Shown one piece after another: positions 1 to 8,766 of a stretch of 64,000 nt of DNA; the stretch's first letter is position 1; each line of letters starts with the position of its first letter. Source of the stretch: an uncultured Collinsella sp. (GTDB taxonomy: Bacteria > Actinomycetota > Coriobacteriia > Coriobacteriales > Coriobacteriaceae); assembly GCA_900541235.1 (NCBI GenBank), contig UQIW01000004.1, forward strand, positions 1 through 64,000, in the 5' to 3' direction. Both the position numbers and the translations under genes were made by a program. The notes beneath the pieces are model-generated. The model did not search any database and was not told where the DNA came from. It saw nothing but the letters and a program-made list of their open reading frames with translations.

Positions 1-310
1 GTCTCAAGAAGGAGTAACATCGGGACTTGCAGCGACGGACCTCAGGACACTCTTACACCACGTCTGCGCGCGCGACCGTCGAAATGGCGATGAATACACG
101 ATTTTGATCTAACTGTTAGTCCTTATAATGGACATATGTTGCGTAACTTAAGCAAATACTGTCTTTTTATATGTTGCAAACAAAGTAGCAGTACTCATTT
201 TTGCCATTTTTTGACCACGGCCTTTGTGACAGACGTGCTGGCGGGTTCGAATCCCATGCGCTGGGCATGAAAAAGGAAAGGCCTCCATCGCTGGAGGCCT
301 ATCAAATCAG
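1..310. other. Intergenic region with no supported gene; tRNA-like fragment and decayed terminator
   Basis: No convincing coding region. An orphan promoter-like pair (TTTTGA at 102-107, TATAAT at 124-129) faces right but no gene follows it closely. The 9-mer ATATGTTGC occurs at 134-142 and 169-177. At 241-257 a T-arm-like sequence (GCGGGTTCGAATCCC) appears without the rest of a tRNA. A hairpin at 279-300 (AGGCCTCCA / TGGAGGCCT), followed by T-rich sequence when read on the minus strand, resembles a terminator. This block repeats the layout seen downstream of the intact tRNA-Val. Confidence 0.5.
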
Positions 311-328
311 TGGTGGGCGATGAGGGAT
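311..328 (-). repeat. Truncated duplicate of the tRNA-Val 3' end
   Basis: The 18 bases at 311-328 are identical to 495-512, the 3' end of the intact tRNA-Val, including CCA, discriminator, acceptor strand and the first T-stem bases. The rest of the tRNA is absent. As in the intact copy, a terminator-like hairpin (279-300) and a GGTTCGAATCCCATG sequence follow on the minus-strand downstream side. This is a remnant of duplication or of integration at a tRNA gene. Confidence 0.6.
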
Positions 329-456
329 GTCCGCGTGCGGCTCCGCCGCCCGCATCCGCTTCGTCGCTTCGCTCCTCGCGTGCTGCGCTGGAAAACGCTT
401 CGCGTTTCCTCAGCTCCGCACCCTTGCGGGTTCGAATCCCATGAAATGGGCCCAAA

Positions 457-486
457 CAAAAACGGTCCCCTTTCGAGGACCGTTTC
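457..486 (-). terminator. Terminator of tRNA-Val
   Basis: The inverted repeat AACGGTCC / GGACCGTT is followed on the minus strand by a T tract. It lies just beyond the CCA end of tRNA-Val. Confidence 0.7.
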
Positions 487-494
487 CAATTCAA

Positions 495-570
495 TGGTGG
501 GCGATGAGGGATTCGAACCCCCAGCCTTGTGCGTGTAAAGCACCTGCGCTAACCGTTGCGCCAATCGCCC
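495..570 (-). tRNA. tRNA-Val (anticodon TAC)
   Basis: Cloverleaf on the minus strand: acceptor GGGCGAT pairs with ATCGCCC, D arm GCGC/GCGC, anticodon loop TTTACAC (TAC, valine), T arm with GGTTCGAATCC, discriminator A and encoded CCA at 495-497. A TATACT box on the minus strand at 581-586 is the likely -10 element. A terminator hairpin follows. Confidence 0.92.
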
Positions 571-757
571 GTGCGGAGAGAGTATAGCAAAACAATTGCC
601 TCATTCATCTCATATCCATTAAAGGTAACTGGCGCGTGTCGGCGCGGAGCTGATTCAGTTGAGATTGCCTGAACATTCCGCCCCTCTTTACGCCCTCGGG
701 TATACTCAAAAGCTACTGATTCGATTTGATGCCCAGCAACAGCAGAGGGGATAGTAT

Positions 758-2638
758 ATGTGCGGTTTTGTCGGTTTTGTCGGTGGGACGGATAACCAAT
801 CCGAGGTGCTCACCAAGATGATGGACCGCATCGTCCATCGCGGTCCCGACATGGGCGGCCAGTTTATCGACGGCCGCGTTGCCCTGGGCTTCCGCCGCCT
901 GTCGATCCTCGACCTGACCGAGGCCGGCGCTCAACCCATGGCCAACGAGGACGGCAGCGTCGTCATTGTCTTCAACGGCGAGATCTACAACTTCCAAGAA
1001 CTCCGTTCCGAGCTCGAGGCCAAGGGCTACAAGTTCCACTGCGGCGCCGACACCGAGAGCCTCCTGCACGGCTACGAGGAGTGGGGCGAGGCCGTCCTCG
1101 ATCGCCTGCGCGGTATGTACGCCTTCGTCATCTGGGACAAAAAGAAGAACAAGCTTTTTGGCGCCCGTGACATCTTTGGCATCAAGCCGCTTTACTACTA
1201 TCCCATGGCCGATGCGGGCGACGGCGCTCCGGGCGTGCTCTTTGGTTCCGAGATCAAGAGCTTCCTGGACTACCCGCACTTCCACAAGGCGGTCAACAAA
1301 AAGGCCCTGCGTCCGTACATGACGCTGCAGTATTCGGCAACCGAGGAGACCTTCTTCGAGGGTGTCTACAAGCTGCCGCCGGCGCACTACTTTACCGTCG
1401 ATATCCCGACCGGCAAGATGAACATCGAGCGTTACTGGGATTGCGATTACTCTGCCGTCGAGAAGCCGTTCGAAGAGTACGTCGACGAGCTGGACGAGGT
1501 CGTGCACGAGAGCGTCGAGGCCCATCGCATCGCCGACGTCAAGGTCGCGTCGTTCCTCTCCGGTGGCGTCGACTCCAGCTACATTGCCGCTTGCCTCATG
1601 CCCGACAAGACCTTCTCGGTGGGCTTTGACTACAAGAACTTCAACGAGACCAACTACGCCAAGGAGCTTTCCGATAAGCTCGGCGTCGAGAACGTTCGCA
1701 AGATGATTACCGCCGACGAGTTCTTCGGTGCGCTCGAGGACATCCAGTATCACATGGACGAACCGCAGTCCAACCTGTCTTCCGTGCCGCTGTGGTTCTT
1801 GGCCGAGATGGCCCGCAAGGACGTCACCGTGGTGCTTTCGGGCGAAGGCGCCGACGAACTCTTTGGCGGCTACGGCTACTACGAGGATACGGTCCCGGTG
1901 CGCAGCTACAAAAAGATGGTGCCGCTGCCCATCCGTCGCGCGCTCGGTAACCTGGCGCTGCATATGCCGTACTTCAAGGGACATAACTTCCTGGTCAAGG
2001 GTGCCGAGATTCCCGAGAAGTCGTTCCTGGGACAGGCTCTGGTATGGCCGGAGCGCGAGGTCGACGGCGTGCTCAAGCCCGAGTACAACACCGGCGATGG
2101 CGCCTTCGAGCTTGCCGCTCCCATCTATGCGCGCGTGAAGGGTCAGCCCGAGCTGGTCAAGAAGCAGTACCTGGACATGAACATGTGGCTCCCGGGCGAC
2201 ATTCTGCTCAAGGCCGACAAGATGTGCATGGCACACTCACTGGAGCTGCGCGTGCCCTTCCTGGACCGCAAAGTCATGGAGTTCGCCGAGCACATTCCCG
2301 ACCGCTACCGCATCAACGAGAACGGCAACAAACAGGTACTCCGCCACGCTGCCAACAAATCGCTGCCCGATGAGTGGGCCACCCGTCCCAAGGTGGGCTT
2401 CCCGGTGCCGATTGTCTACTGGCTGCGCGAGCAAAAGTGGTACGACTATGTCAAGGAGTACTTCACCGCGCCGTGGGCAAGCGAGTTCTTCAATACCGAC
2501 GAGCTCATGCACCTGCTCGATCTGCACTTTGCGGGCAAGGGCGATTTCCAGCGCAAGATCTATACGCCGCTCGTGTTCCTAGTGTGGTACAAGCGCTTCT
2601 TTATCGACGAGGGCCAGCCTTCTGTTCAGGCTGCCTAG
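758..2638 (+). CDS. asnB: Asparagine synthase (glutamine-hydrolysing)
   Basis: Makes asparagine from aspartate, ATP and glutamine-derived ammonia in the cytosol. It begins MCGFVGFVGG, so Cys2 is the class II glutaminase nucleophile once Met1 is removed. The N-terminal amidotransferase domain (about 1-210) is followed by an ATP-pyrophosphatase synthetase domain with the PP-loop SGGVDSS at 268-274. The length of 626 residues fits AsnB. The gene stands alone, with a TATACT box at 701-706 upstream and a terminator downstream. An open reading frame of 507 codons on the opposite strand is a GC-rich shadow. Confidence 0.95.
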   Translation: MCGFVGFVGGTDNQSEVLTKMMDRIVHRGPDMGGQFIDGRVALGFRRLSILDLTEAGAQPMANEDGSVVIVFNGEIYNFQELRSELEAKGYKFHCGADTESLLHGYEEWGEAVLDRLRGMYAFVIWDKKKNKLFGARDIFGIKPLYYYPMADAGDGAPGVLFGSEIKSFLDYPHFHKAVNKKALRPYMTLQYSATEETFFEGVYKLPPAHYFTVDIPTGKMNIERYWDCDYSAVEKPFEEYVDELDEVVHESVEAHRIADVKVASFLSGGVDSSYIAACLMPDKTFSVGFDYKNFNETNYAKELSDKLGVENVRKMITADEFFGALEDIQYHMDEPQSNLSSVPLWFLAEMARKDVTVVLSGEGADELFGGYGYYEDTVPVRSYKKMVPLPIRRALGNLALHMPYFKGHNFLVKGAEIPEKSFLGQALVWPEREVDGVLKPEYNTGDGAFELAAPIYARVKGQPELVKKQYLDMNMWLPGDILLKADKMCMAHSLELRVPFLDRKVMEFAEHIPDRYRINENGNKQVLRHAANKSLPDEWATRPKVGFPVPIVYWLREQKWYDYVKEYFTAPWASEFFNTDELMHLLDLHFAGKGDFQRKIYTPLVFLVWYKRFFIDEGQPSVQAA

Positions 2639-2663
2639 CCTCGGCTTACGAACGCCTGCGCGT

Positions 2664-2689
2664 AACGGCTCCTCCGGGAGCCGTTTTTG
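2664..2689 (+). terminator. Rho-independent terminator after asnB
   Basis: Hairpin ACGGCTCC-TCCG-GGAGCCGT followed by five T. The murE -35 box begins inside the T tract. Confidence 0.85.
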
Positions 2690-2715
2690 CGTGGGTGCGT
2701 TTCAGTTACTATAAA
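2687..2715 (+). promoter_or_regulatory. Promoter for the murE block
   Basis: TTGCGT at 2687-2692, a 17-bp spacer and TATAAA at 2710-2715, 35 bases before the murE start. The veg promoter uses the same TTGCGT -35 hexamer. Confidence 0.6.
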
Positions 2716-2750
2716 AACCGTCCCTGCCAAATGGCTGAGAAAGGTGAAAG

Positions 2751-4313
2751 ATGCACCATTCGGATTCCGCGACCGTGACCACGGTCGATACGCTTGCCAA
2801 GCTTCTCGACGTGTGCGGCGAGCTGCGCGCATCAGAGCAGGTTGACGAGCGTGCCGTGACCGGCTGCTCGTTTGATTCGCGCGTGGTCTCGGCAGGTGAC
2901 GTGTTCTTCTGTAAAGGTGCTGCCTTTAAGCCCGCGTTTTTGAGCATGGCGCTCGATGCAGGCGCCGTCGCATTTGTGTGCGAGGAGTCGCTGGTCGAGT
3001 CTCTGGAGCCGCTGGCGAAGGAGAGCAGTGCTGCGATGCTGGTTGTTGATAGCGTTCGCACGGCCATGGCCCTGTTGCCGCCGGAGGTCTACGACCGTCC
3101 CGACCACGACGTCAAGATCGTGGGCATCACCGGCACCAAGGGAAAGACCACGGCCGCTTTTATGCTCCAGTCGATTATCAAAGCGGCGGGCGAGTCCTGC
3201 GGCATGATCGGCTCGGTGAGTACCGACGATGGTATCGAGTGCTACGAGAGCACCAATACTACGCCCGAGGCCCCCGAGGTCTGGCGCCATATCGCCAACT
3301 GCCGCACGTCCGGTCGCAAGTCCATGGTCATGGAGGTCTCGAGCCAGGCGCTCAAGTACCAACGCGTCGAGAATCTGCCGTTTGACGTGGCGTGCTTCCT
3401 CAACATCGGCCGCGACCACATCTCGCCGATCGAGCACCCGACCTTCGAGGATTATTTTGAGAGCAAACTCAGGATCTTTGACCAGGCAAAGACCGCCGTG
3501 GTGAATCTGGGCACCGATGAGGTTGACCGTGTGCTAGAGGCAGCGTCGACGGCCGAGCGCTTGGTGACCGTTGGCGTCGAGCATCCCGAGGCAAGCCTGT
3601 GGGCGAGCGATGTCCGCATGCTCGGCTTTAACATCGAGTTCAACTTGCACGGCATGAGCGCCGACGAGCCCGAGGCGGGGGAGAAGGTCCTGCTGGGTAT
3701 CGCGGGCGACTTTAACGTGGAAAACGCGCTGGTCGCTATCGCCGCTGCGCGCGAGATCGGCATCGGTATCGAGGCTATCAAGAAGGGCCTCTCCAAACTG
3801 CGTGTGCCGGGCCGCATGGAGGTCGTGGAGTCGAAGGACGGCCGCGTGATCTGCGTCGTTGACTATGCGCACAACCAACTTTCGTTCCGTTCGCTTTTCT
3901 CGTCGGTCAAGCGCGCGTTTCCCGCTAGCCCCGTCATTGCGCTGTTTGGCGCCGCCGGCGGCAAGGCGCAGGAGCGCCGCGAGCAATTGCCACGCGAGGC
4001 CGCACCGTATTCCGACCTGATGATCTTTACGAACGAGGATCCAGCTCACGAGGACCCGATGAAGGTCTGTCGCGAGCTTGCCGAGCATGTTCCCGACGAT
4101 ACGCCGAACAAGATCATCCTCGACCGCGAAGCCGCTGTGCATGCGGCGTTCAAGGCGGCGCGCGAGGAGTACGTCAACCCCGATGCTCCCACCATTGTCT
4201 TGCTGCTGGCAAAGGGTGACGAGGAGCTCATGCACGTGGGCGACGAGTTCGTGCCCATCGAGAGCGACCTTTCGCTGGCCAATCGCCTGATCGATGTTAC
4301 CCAGTTTGACTAA
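2751..4313 (+). CDS. murE: UDP-N-acetylmuramoyl-tripeptide synthetase (MurE-type Mur ligase)
   Basis: ATP-dependent ligase that adds the third amino acid to UDP-MurNAc-L-Ala-D-Glu in peptidoglycan synthesis. The three-domain layout is visible: N-terminal UDP-binding domain (about 1-110), central ATPase with GITGTKGKTT at 125-134, and a C-terminal domain. The amino-acid-selecting motif, DNPR in diaminopimelate enzymes, reads NEDPAHEDP here (about 427-435), closer to the DNPANDDP of the lysine-adding S. aureus enzyme. Lysine or ornithine rather than meso-diaminopimelate is therefore likely. The start has an AAAGGTG ribosome site. murI downstream supplies D-glutamate for the same pathway. Confidence 0.88.
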   Translation: MHHSDSATVTTVDTLAKLLDVCGELRASEQVDERAVTGCSFDSRVVSAGDVFFCKGAAFKPAFLSMALDAGAVAFVCEESLVESLEPLAKESSAAMLVVDSVRTAMALLPPEVYDRPDHDVKIVGITGTKGKTTAAFMLQSIIKAAGESCGMIGSVSTDDGIECYESTNTTPEAPEVWRHIANCRTSGRKSMVMEVSSQALKYQRVENLPFDVACFLNIGRDHISPIEHPTFEDYFESKLRIFDQAKTAVVNLGTDEVDRVLEAASTAERLVTVGVEHPEASLWASDVRMLGFNIEFNLHGMSADEPEAGEKVLLGIAGDFNVENALVAIAAAREIGIGIEAIKKGLSKLRVPGRMEVVESKDGRVICVVDYAHNQLSFRSLFSSVKRAFPASPVIALFGAAGGKAQERREQLPREAAPYSDLMIFTNEDPAHEDPMKVCRELAEHVPDDTPNKIILDREAAVHAAFKAAREEYVNPDAPTIVLLLAKGDEELMHVGDEFVPIESDLSLANRLIDVTQFD

Positions 4314-4420
4314 TGAACCATGATGGCGGCGGCGCCCTGAGTGCGCTGTCGCCATAAGCGTGTTCCCTCAATCAAAACATGCCGTCCAAGTCCAAACCCT
4401 TCTACGTAAACGGAGAAACC

Positions 4421-5332
4421 ATGTCCCACAATACCCTGCCGACCGTTGCCGAGCTTTCGGGCGAGATGCGCGAGCGCTTGGCCAAGGTCAAATACGTCTT
4501 TACCGACCTGGATGCCACGATGCTCGCACCCGGCTCGTGCGTGCTACGCGACAACGACGGCAACCCCTCGACCAAACTCGTCGAGGCCGTCGTGGCGCTC
4601 GCTCGCGCTGGTATTCAGGTGGTTCCCACCTCGGGCCGCAACCGTACCATGATCCACGAGGACGCGCGCGTGCTCGGTCTCAACTCCTACATCGGCGAGA
4701 TGGGCGGCCTGGTCATGTACGACCTCAAAGCCAACGATTGGGAGTATCTGACCGGCGACATGCCCTACGACTCCTCTTGCGGCCTCACGCCGCACCAGGT
4801 GATCGAGCAGACCGGCGTGTGCGAGAAGATCCTTGCCCGCTGGCCGCACAAGATCGAGTACCACAACGACATGTCGACCGGCTACAAGTACCGTGAGGTC
4901 ACCGTCGGCATGCGCGGCGATGTGCCCGACGATGAGGTCCAGGCCATCCTGGACGAGGCCGGCTGCGGTCTGGTCTGGGCTTGCAACGGCCATCTGACGC
5001 ACCTGTCCAAGCCGACGACGCTCGAGCTTAATCGCGTCGAGGACGGTCGCGCCTTCAACATCAATCCGGCGGGTCTTAACAAAGGCGTTGCCATTGCGCG
5101 CTTCTGCGAGCACCTGGGGATCGAGCGCGAGGAGACGCTTGCGCTCGGCGACTCCGAGTCCGACTTCTACATGGCCGACCATGTTGGCATGTTCTGCCTG
5201 GTCGAGAACGGTCTGACGAGCGCCGGTGCCCCGGAGTTCTTGGACGCCTGCGACAATGCCTATATTACGCGCGGCAAGATTGTCGACGGTTGGGTGGCAA
5301 CGGCCGAGCTGCTGGTCGCAGCCCGTTCGTAG
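4421..5332 (+). CDS. HAD-superfamily hydrolase (Cof-like phosphatase)
   Basis: Cytosolic phosphatase of the haloacid dehalogenase superfamily; substrate not evident. Motif I is VFTDLDAT, with nucleophile Asp29 and Asp31. Motif IV is GDSESD (243-248), binding Mg2+. The large insert between them fits the type IIB (Cof) cap. The chosen ATG at 4421 has GGAG seven bases upstream; an in-frame ATG at 4379 would add 14 residues but has no ribosome site. It lies between murE and murI, co-directional. Confidence 0.8.
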   Translation: MSHNTLPTVAELSGEMRERLAKVKYVFTDLDATMLAPGSCVLRDNDGNPSTKLVEAVVALARAGIQVVPTSGRNRTMIHEDARVLGLNSYIGEMGGLVMYDLKANDWEYLTGDMPYDSSCGLTPHQVIEQTGVCEKILARWPHKIEYHNDMSTGYKYREVTVGMRGDVPDDEVQAILDEAGCGLVWACNGHLTHLSKPTTLELNRVEDGRAFNINPAGLNKGVAIARFCEHLGIEREETLALGDSESDFYMADHVGMFCLVENGLTSAGAPEFLDACDNAYITRGKIVDGWVATAELLVAARS

Positions 5333-5383
5333 CGCGACGCATCACGATTGGTCGCATTTTTCGAGAGAGAATCTGGTGAGGTA

Positions 5384-6268
5384 ATGTCCGATATCGATAA
5401 TATGGCCGGGGACACGCGTCCGATCGGCGTGTTCGACTCGGGCCTGGGCGGCTTGACGGTCGCGCGCGCGATCGCAACGGCACTTCCGCACGAGTCCGTC
5501 TACTATTTCGGTGACACTAAGCGCTGCCCTTATGGCACCCGCACCGAGGACGAGGTTCGCTCGTTTGCGTTGCAGGCGGGTCGTTGGCTTTCGAAGCACG
5601 ACGTCAAGATTATGGTCATCGCCTGCAACACGGCGACCGCTGCGGCCTTGCGTTTGGCCCAGCAGGTGCTCGACGTTCCCGTGATCGGCGTGATCGCGCC
5701 GGGTGCCCGTGCAGCAATCAACAGCACGCGTACGCGTCGCGTGGGCGTGCTCGCTACCAACCTCACCATTCGCTCGGGCGCCTACACGCGCGCCATTCAG
5801 GATCTAGATGCCGGCGTCGATGTATACGGCTGTCCTGCCTCGAGCTTTGTCGAGGTTGTCGAACACGAGCTCGCCTCGGGTGCACATCTGCAGGAACAGT
5901 GGCTTGAGAACGAGGACATCTTCGATACGCCTGCCGTGCGTGCGCTGGTGGGTGCCACGGTTGAGCCGCTGCGCGACCACGGTATCGACACCGTGGTGCT
6001 CGGCTGTACGCATTTCCCGCTGTTGGTGGGACCTATCCGCCATGCGCTGGGGCCTGGGGTGCGCGTCGTGAGCTCCGCCGAGGAGACCACGCGCGAGCTG
6101 ACCGATATCCTCACGCGCCGCGAGCAGCTGGCGGGCGACGCCGCCGAGCCGCAGCATCGTTTTGCCACGACGGCCGATAACATTGCCGAGTTTGCGGTGG
6201 CGGGTAGCTTTATCTTTGGCCAGCCGCTCAAGAGCATTGAGCATATCGATATCGACGAACTGAAATAG
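5384..6268 (+). CDS. murI: Glutamate racemase
   Basis: Cofactor-independent racemase that makes D-glutamate for peptidoglycan. It has IGVFDSGLGGLTV near the N-terminus and both catalytic cysteines: Cys81 in ACNTA and Cys208 in GCTHFPLL. The length of 294 residues is typical. The ATG at 5384 follows GGTGAGG; the in-frame TTG at 5348 has no ribosome site. Confidence 0.93.
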   Translation: MSDIDNMAGDTRPIGVFDSGLGGLTVARAIATALPHESVYYFGDTKRCPYGTRTEDEVRSFALQAGRWLSKHDVKIMVIACNTATAAALRLAQQVLDVPVIGVIAPGARAAINSTRTRRVGVLATNLTIRSGAYTRAIQDLDAGVDVYGCPASSFVEVVEHELASGAHLQEQWLENEDIFDTPAVRALVGATVEPLRDHGIDTVVLGCTHFPLLVGPIRHALGPGVRVVSSAEETTRELTDILTRREQLAGDAAEPQHRFATTADNIAEFAVAGSFIFGQPLKSIEHIDIDELK

Positions 6269-6323
6269 ATACAAGGTCACCGACCAAAGGCTCACTTTCA
6301 CCTTTTGCCGAAAGGATATTTCT

Positions 6324-7049
6324 ATGGAGTATATGCAGGTCAACCGCGCCAACGGCCGTGCCGCCAATGAGCTGCGCCCCGTCAAGCTCACTCGTGGCGT
6401 CATGAAGCACGCCCACGGCTCGTGTTTGGCCGAGTTCGGTGACACGCGCGTGCTGTGCGCCGCCACTATCGAGGAGGGCGTGCCGGGCTGGCGAAAGGGA
6501 GCTAAGGCCGGCTGGGTGACCGCGGAATACGCCATGCTGCCGGCGTCGACCGGCAAGCGCTGCAAGCGCGAGCACGCCAACCGCAAGGGCCGCTCCATGG
6601 AGATCGAGCGCCTCATCGGTCGCAGCCTGCGTACCGTCGTCAATATGAAGGCACTCGGCGAGTACACCGTTACCGTCGACTGCGACGTGATTCAGGCCGA
6701 TGGCGGCACGCGTACAGCGAGCATCACCGGCGCCTGGGTGGCGCTGCGCGACGCCCTCGCCATGTGGGTCGAGGCGGGCAAGATCGAGCGCATCCCGCTT
6801 ATCGGCCAGGTGGCTGCCATCTCCATGGGCGTTGCCGACGGCAATACGCTGCTTGACCTCGATTATTCCGAGGACAGCCATGCCGAGGTCGACATGAACC
6901 TCGTCGCCACCGACACCGGCGAGATGATCGAGCTCCAGGGCACCGGCGAGCAGGCGCCCTTTGACCGCAAACGCCTCAACGCCCTGCTCGACCTGGGCGA
7001 CAAGGGTATCGCCGAGCTCATCGAGCTTCAGCGCCAAGCCCTCGCCTAA
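6324..7049 (+). CDS. rph: Ribonuclease PH
   Basis: Phosphorolytic 3' to 5' exoribonuclease that trims tRNA 3' ends. The 241 residues match the family from the N-terminal RPVKLTRG through LCAATIEEGVPGW and the phosphate-binding region around RTAS. The RBS is AAAGGA. rdgB follows, the same pairing seen in many bacteria, but an intergenic hairpin separates them here. Confidence 0.93.
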   Translation: MEYMQVNRANGRAANELRPVKLTRGVMKHAHGSCLAEFGDTRVLCAATIEEGVPGWRKGAKAGWVTAEYAMLPASTGKRCKREHANRKGRSMEIERLIGRSLRTVVNMKALGEYTVTVDCDVIQADGGTRTASITGAWVALRDALAMWVEAGKIERIPLIGQVAAISMGVADGNTLLDLDYSEDSHAEVDMNLVATDTGEMIELQGTGEQAPFDRKRLNALLDLGDKGIAELIELQRQALA

Positions 7050-7084
7050 CCTACCAAAAAGGGACAGGTTTAATTTGGTAGGTT
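7048..7084 (+). repeat. Intergenic hairpin, GGGACAGG family (copy A)
   Basis: Perfect 11-bp arms (AACCTACCAAA at 7048-7058, TTTGGTAGGTT at 7074-7084) enclose a loop containing GGGACAGGT, directly on the rph stop codon. Its reverse complement recurs almost exactly at 46549-46587. Confidence 0.75.
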
Positions 7085-7192
7085 TTATCTGCGGAGACGT
7101 CTAGGCACAAGACAGCCGTTGATTGAGAGGGGAGAGGCAGAGGCCCTCGTCGCCCTCGGCGCGGCATTGCTATAGAGACAAGGAGACCACTC

Positions 7193-7834
7193 ATGGCACT
7201 TGAGAAGATCGACATCGACACCCTCGACCCGGCGGCGACCATCGTCGTGGCAACGGGCAACGCCCATAAGCTCACTGAGATCGAGGCCATTTTGGGCAAG
7301 GTTATGCCCGAGGTGCGCTTTGTAGCGCTCGGCCAGCTGGGCGATTTTGAGGATCCCGAGGAAAACGGCACGACGTTTTTGGAGAACGCCATCATCAAGG
7401 CCCAAGCCGCGGTCGAAGAGACGGGGCTCATGGCCATTGCCGACGATTCGGGCTTGGTCGTTGATGCCCTGGACGGCGAGCCGGGCGTGTATAGCGCGCG
7501 CTATGCGGGCGTGCACGGCGACGATGCCGCCAACAACGCCAAGCTTCTCGTTAACCTGGAAGGCGTGGCAGATGAGGACCGCACCGCGCGCTTTATGAGC
7601 GTCGTCGCGCTCATCGACACGGACGGTCTGGTCACCTATGGCGAGGGCGCCTGCGAGGGCGTTATCGCGCACGAGGGCCGCGGCGACCATGGTTTTGGCT
7701 ATGACCCGCTGTTCCTGCCGGTCGACACGCCGGGCAAGACCATGGCCGAGCTGACGGCTGACGAGAAGAACGCCATCAGCCATCGTTTCCACGCGCTCGA
7801 GCATCTGTCCGCCAAGCTGACGGGCGAGGAGTAG
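7193..7834 (+). CDS. rdgB: XTP/dITP diphosphatase (non-canonical purine NTPase)
   Basis: Hydrolyses ITP, dITP and XTP to monophosphates, keeping deaminated purines out of DNA and RNA. Family signatures include VVATGNAHKLTEI near the start, ADDSGLVVDALDG, PGVYSARYAG and GFGYDPLF. The length is 213 residues with an AAGGAG ribosome site. Its stop lies 3 bp from the dtd start, so the two are co-transcribed. Confidence 0.93.
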   Translation: MALEKIDIDTLDPAATIVVATGNAHKLTEIEAILGKVMPEVRFVALGQLGDFEDPEENGTTFLENAIIKAQAAVEETGLMAIADDSGLVVDALDGEPGVYSARYAGVHGDDAANNAKLLVNLEGVADEDRTARFMSVVALIDTDGLVTYGEGACEGVIAHEGRGDHGFGYDPLFLPVDTPGKTMAELTADEKNAISHRFHALEHLSAKLTGEE

Positions 7835-7837
7835 GCC

Positions 7838-8284
7838 ATGCGTGCGGTGGTGCAGCGCGTGCTCAACGCCGGCGTGACGGTCGACGGCGAGTGCGTGGGC
7901 CGCATTGGACGCGGCTACCTGGTGCTGCTGGGTGTGGGCCATGGCGATACGCGTGCCGAGGCCGACAAGCTGTGGGGCAAGCTCCGCGGGCTGCGTATCA
8001 ACGAGGACGAGAACGGCAAGACCAATCTGGCGCTTGCCGATGTCGACGGCGAGGTGCTCGTGGTGTCGCAGTTCACGCTGTTCGCCGACTGCCGCCACGG
8101 TCGCCGCCCGTCGTTTACGGATGCCGGCGCACCCGATGTTGCCAACGAGCTCTACGAGTACTTCCTGACGCTTGTGCACGAGGACGTTGAGCATGTGGCG
8201 CACGGTATCTTTGGCGCCGACATGAAGGTCGACCTGGTCAACGACGGTCCGTTCACCATCGTCCTCGATACCGACAATCTTTAG
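7838..8284 (+). CDS. dtd: D-aminoacyl-tRNA deacylase
   Basis: Removes D-amino acids mischarged on tRNA. It starts MRAVVQRV, carries SQFTLFAD, and has a C-terminal NDGPFTI in place of the usual NDGPVTI. The length of 148 residues is standard. It follows rdgB by 3 bp, and a GTTACGCGG hairpin starts on its stop codon. Confidence 0.93.
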   Translation: MRAVVQRVLNAGVTVDGECVGRIGRGYLVLLGVGHGDTRAEADKLWGKLRGLRINEDENGKTNLALADVDGEVLVVSQFTLFADCRHGRRPSFTDAGAPDVANELYEYFLTLVHEDVEHVAHGIFGADMKVDLVNDGPFTIVLDTDNL

Positions 8285-8312
8285 GTTACGCGGTTTTACC
8301 AAACCGCGTAAC
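8285..8312 (+). repeat. GTTACGCGG-family hairpin (copy 1)
   Basis: Perfect 12-bp arms GTTACGCGGTTT / AAACCGCGTAAC with loop TACC. No T tract follows. Relatives lie at 12801-12827 and 12893-12922 after lysS. Confidence 0.8.
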
Positions 8313-8370
8313 AACTGGTCATGCGAGGTTGTCGTCTGGTACGTATTTGGGACCGGGCTTATTTAGCTAC

Positions 8371-8400
8371 TTGCGTATGGCCACAACAGGGTGCTATAGT
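8371..8400 (+). promoter_or_regulatory. Promoter for veg-ispE
   Basis: TTGCGT (8371-8376), 18-bp spacer, TATAGT (8395-8400), 67 bases before the veg start. Confidence 0.65.
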
Positions 8401-8467
8401 ATTAGAGTTTTGTCTATCTTAGGGGTATTATCCCCTTTTTGAATTGCACCTTCTGGAGGCCCTGTTC

Positions 8468-8764
8468 ATGGAAGAGATGGAAGTCAATCACGTCGACGAC
8501 ATCCACGAGAAGCTGACCGATATGGTGGGCGATCGCGTCAAGGTTAAGGCCAACATGGGCCGTACCCGCGTCGTCGAGCGCATGGGCACCATCAAGAGCG
8601 TCCACCCGGCCGTCTTCATTGTCGAGGTTGACGAGCGTCGTGGCCGCAAGTCGCGTCAGTCCTACCAGTATATCGATGTGCTCACCGGTCAGGTCGAGCT
8701 GTTCGACCCCGAGAGCGGCGAGCACATCTTTACCCCGCTCGGCAATCAGCTCGAGGAGCATTAA
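8468..8764 (+). CDS. veg: Veg family protein
   Basis: Small basic protein of 98 residues related to Bacillus Veg (DUF1021 family). The core VKANMGRTRVVERMGTIKSVHPAVF and LFDPESGEHIF are recognisable. In Bacillus it is highly expressed and linked to biofilm formation; the molecular role is poorly known. The start at 8468 follows GGAGG by 8 bases; an upstream TTG in frame lacks a ribosome site. Adjacency to ispE is also seen in Firmicutes and supports the call. Confidence 0.85.
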   Translation: MEEMEVNHVDDIHEKLTDMVGDRVKVKANMGRTRVVERMGTIKSVHPAVFIVEVDERRGRKSRQSYQYIDVLTGQVELFDPESGEHIFTPLGNQLEEH

Positions 8765-8766
8765 CG

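Noticed and set aside
320..587. Short frames over the tRNA-Val region with GFEP-type sequence
   Set aside because: Such peptides are the translation of tRNA T-arms, a well-known annotation artefact.
713..2236. Long open frame of 507 codons antisense to asnB
   Set aside because: Typical shadow frame in GC-rich coding DNA; low-complexity composition, no ribosome site, no recognisable domains, and asnB is unambiguous.
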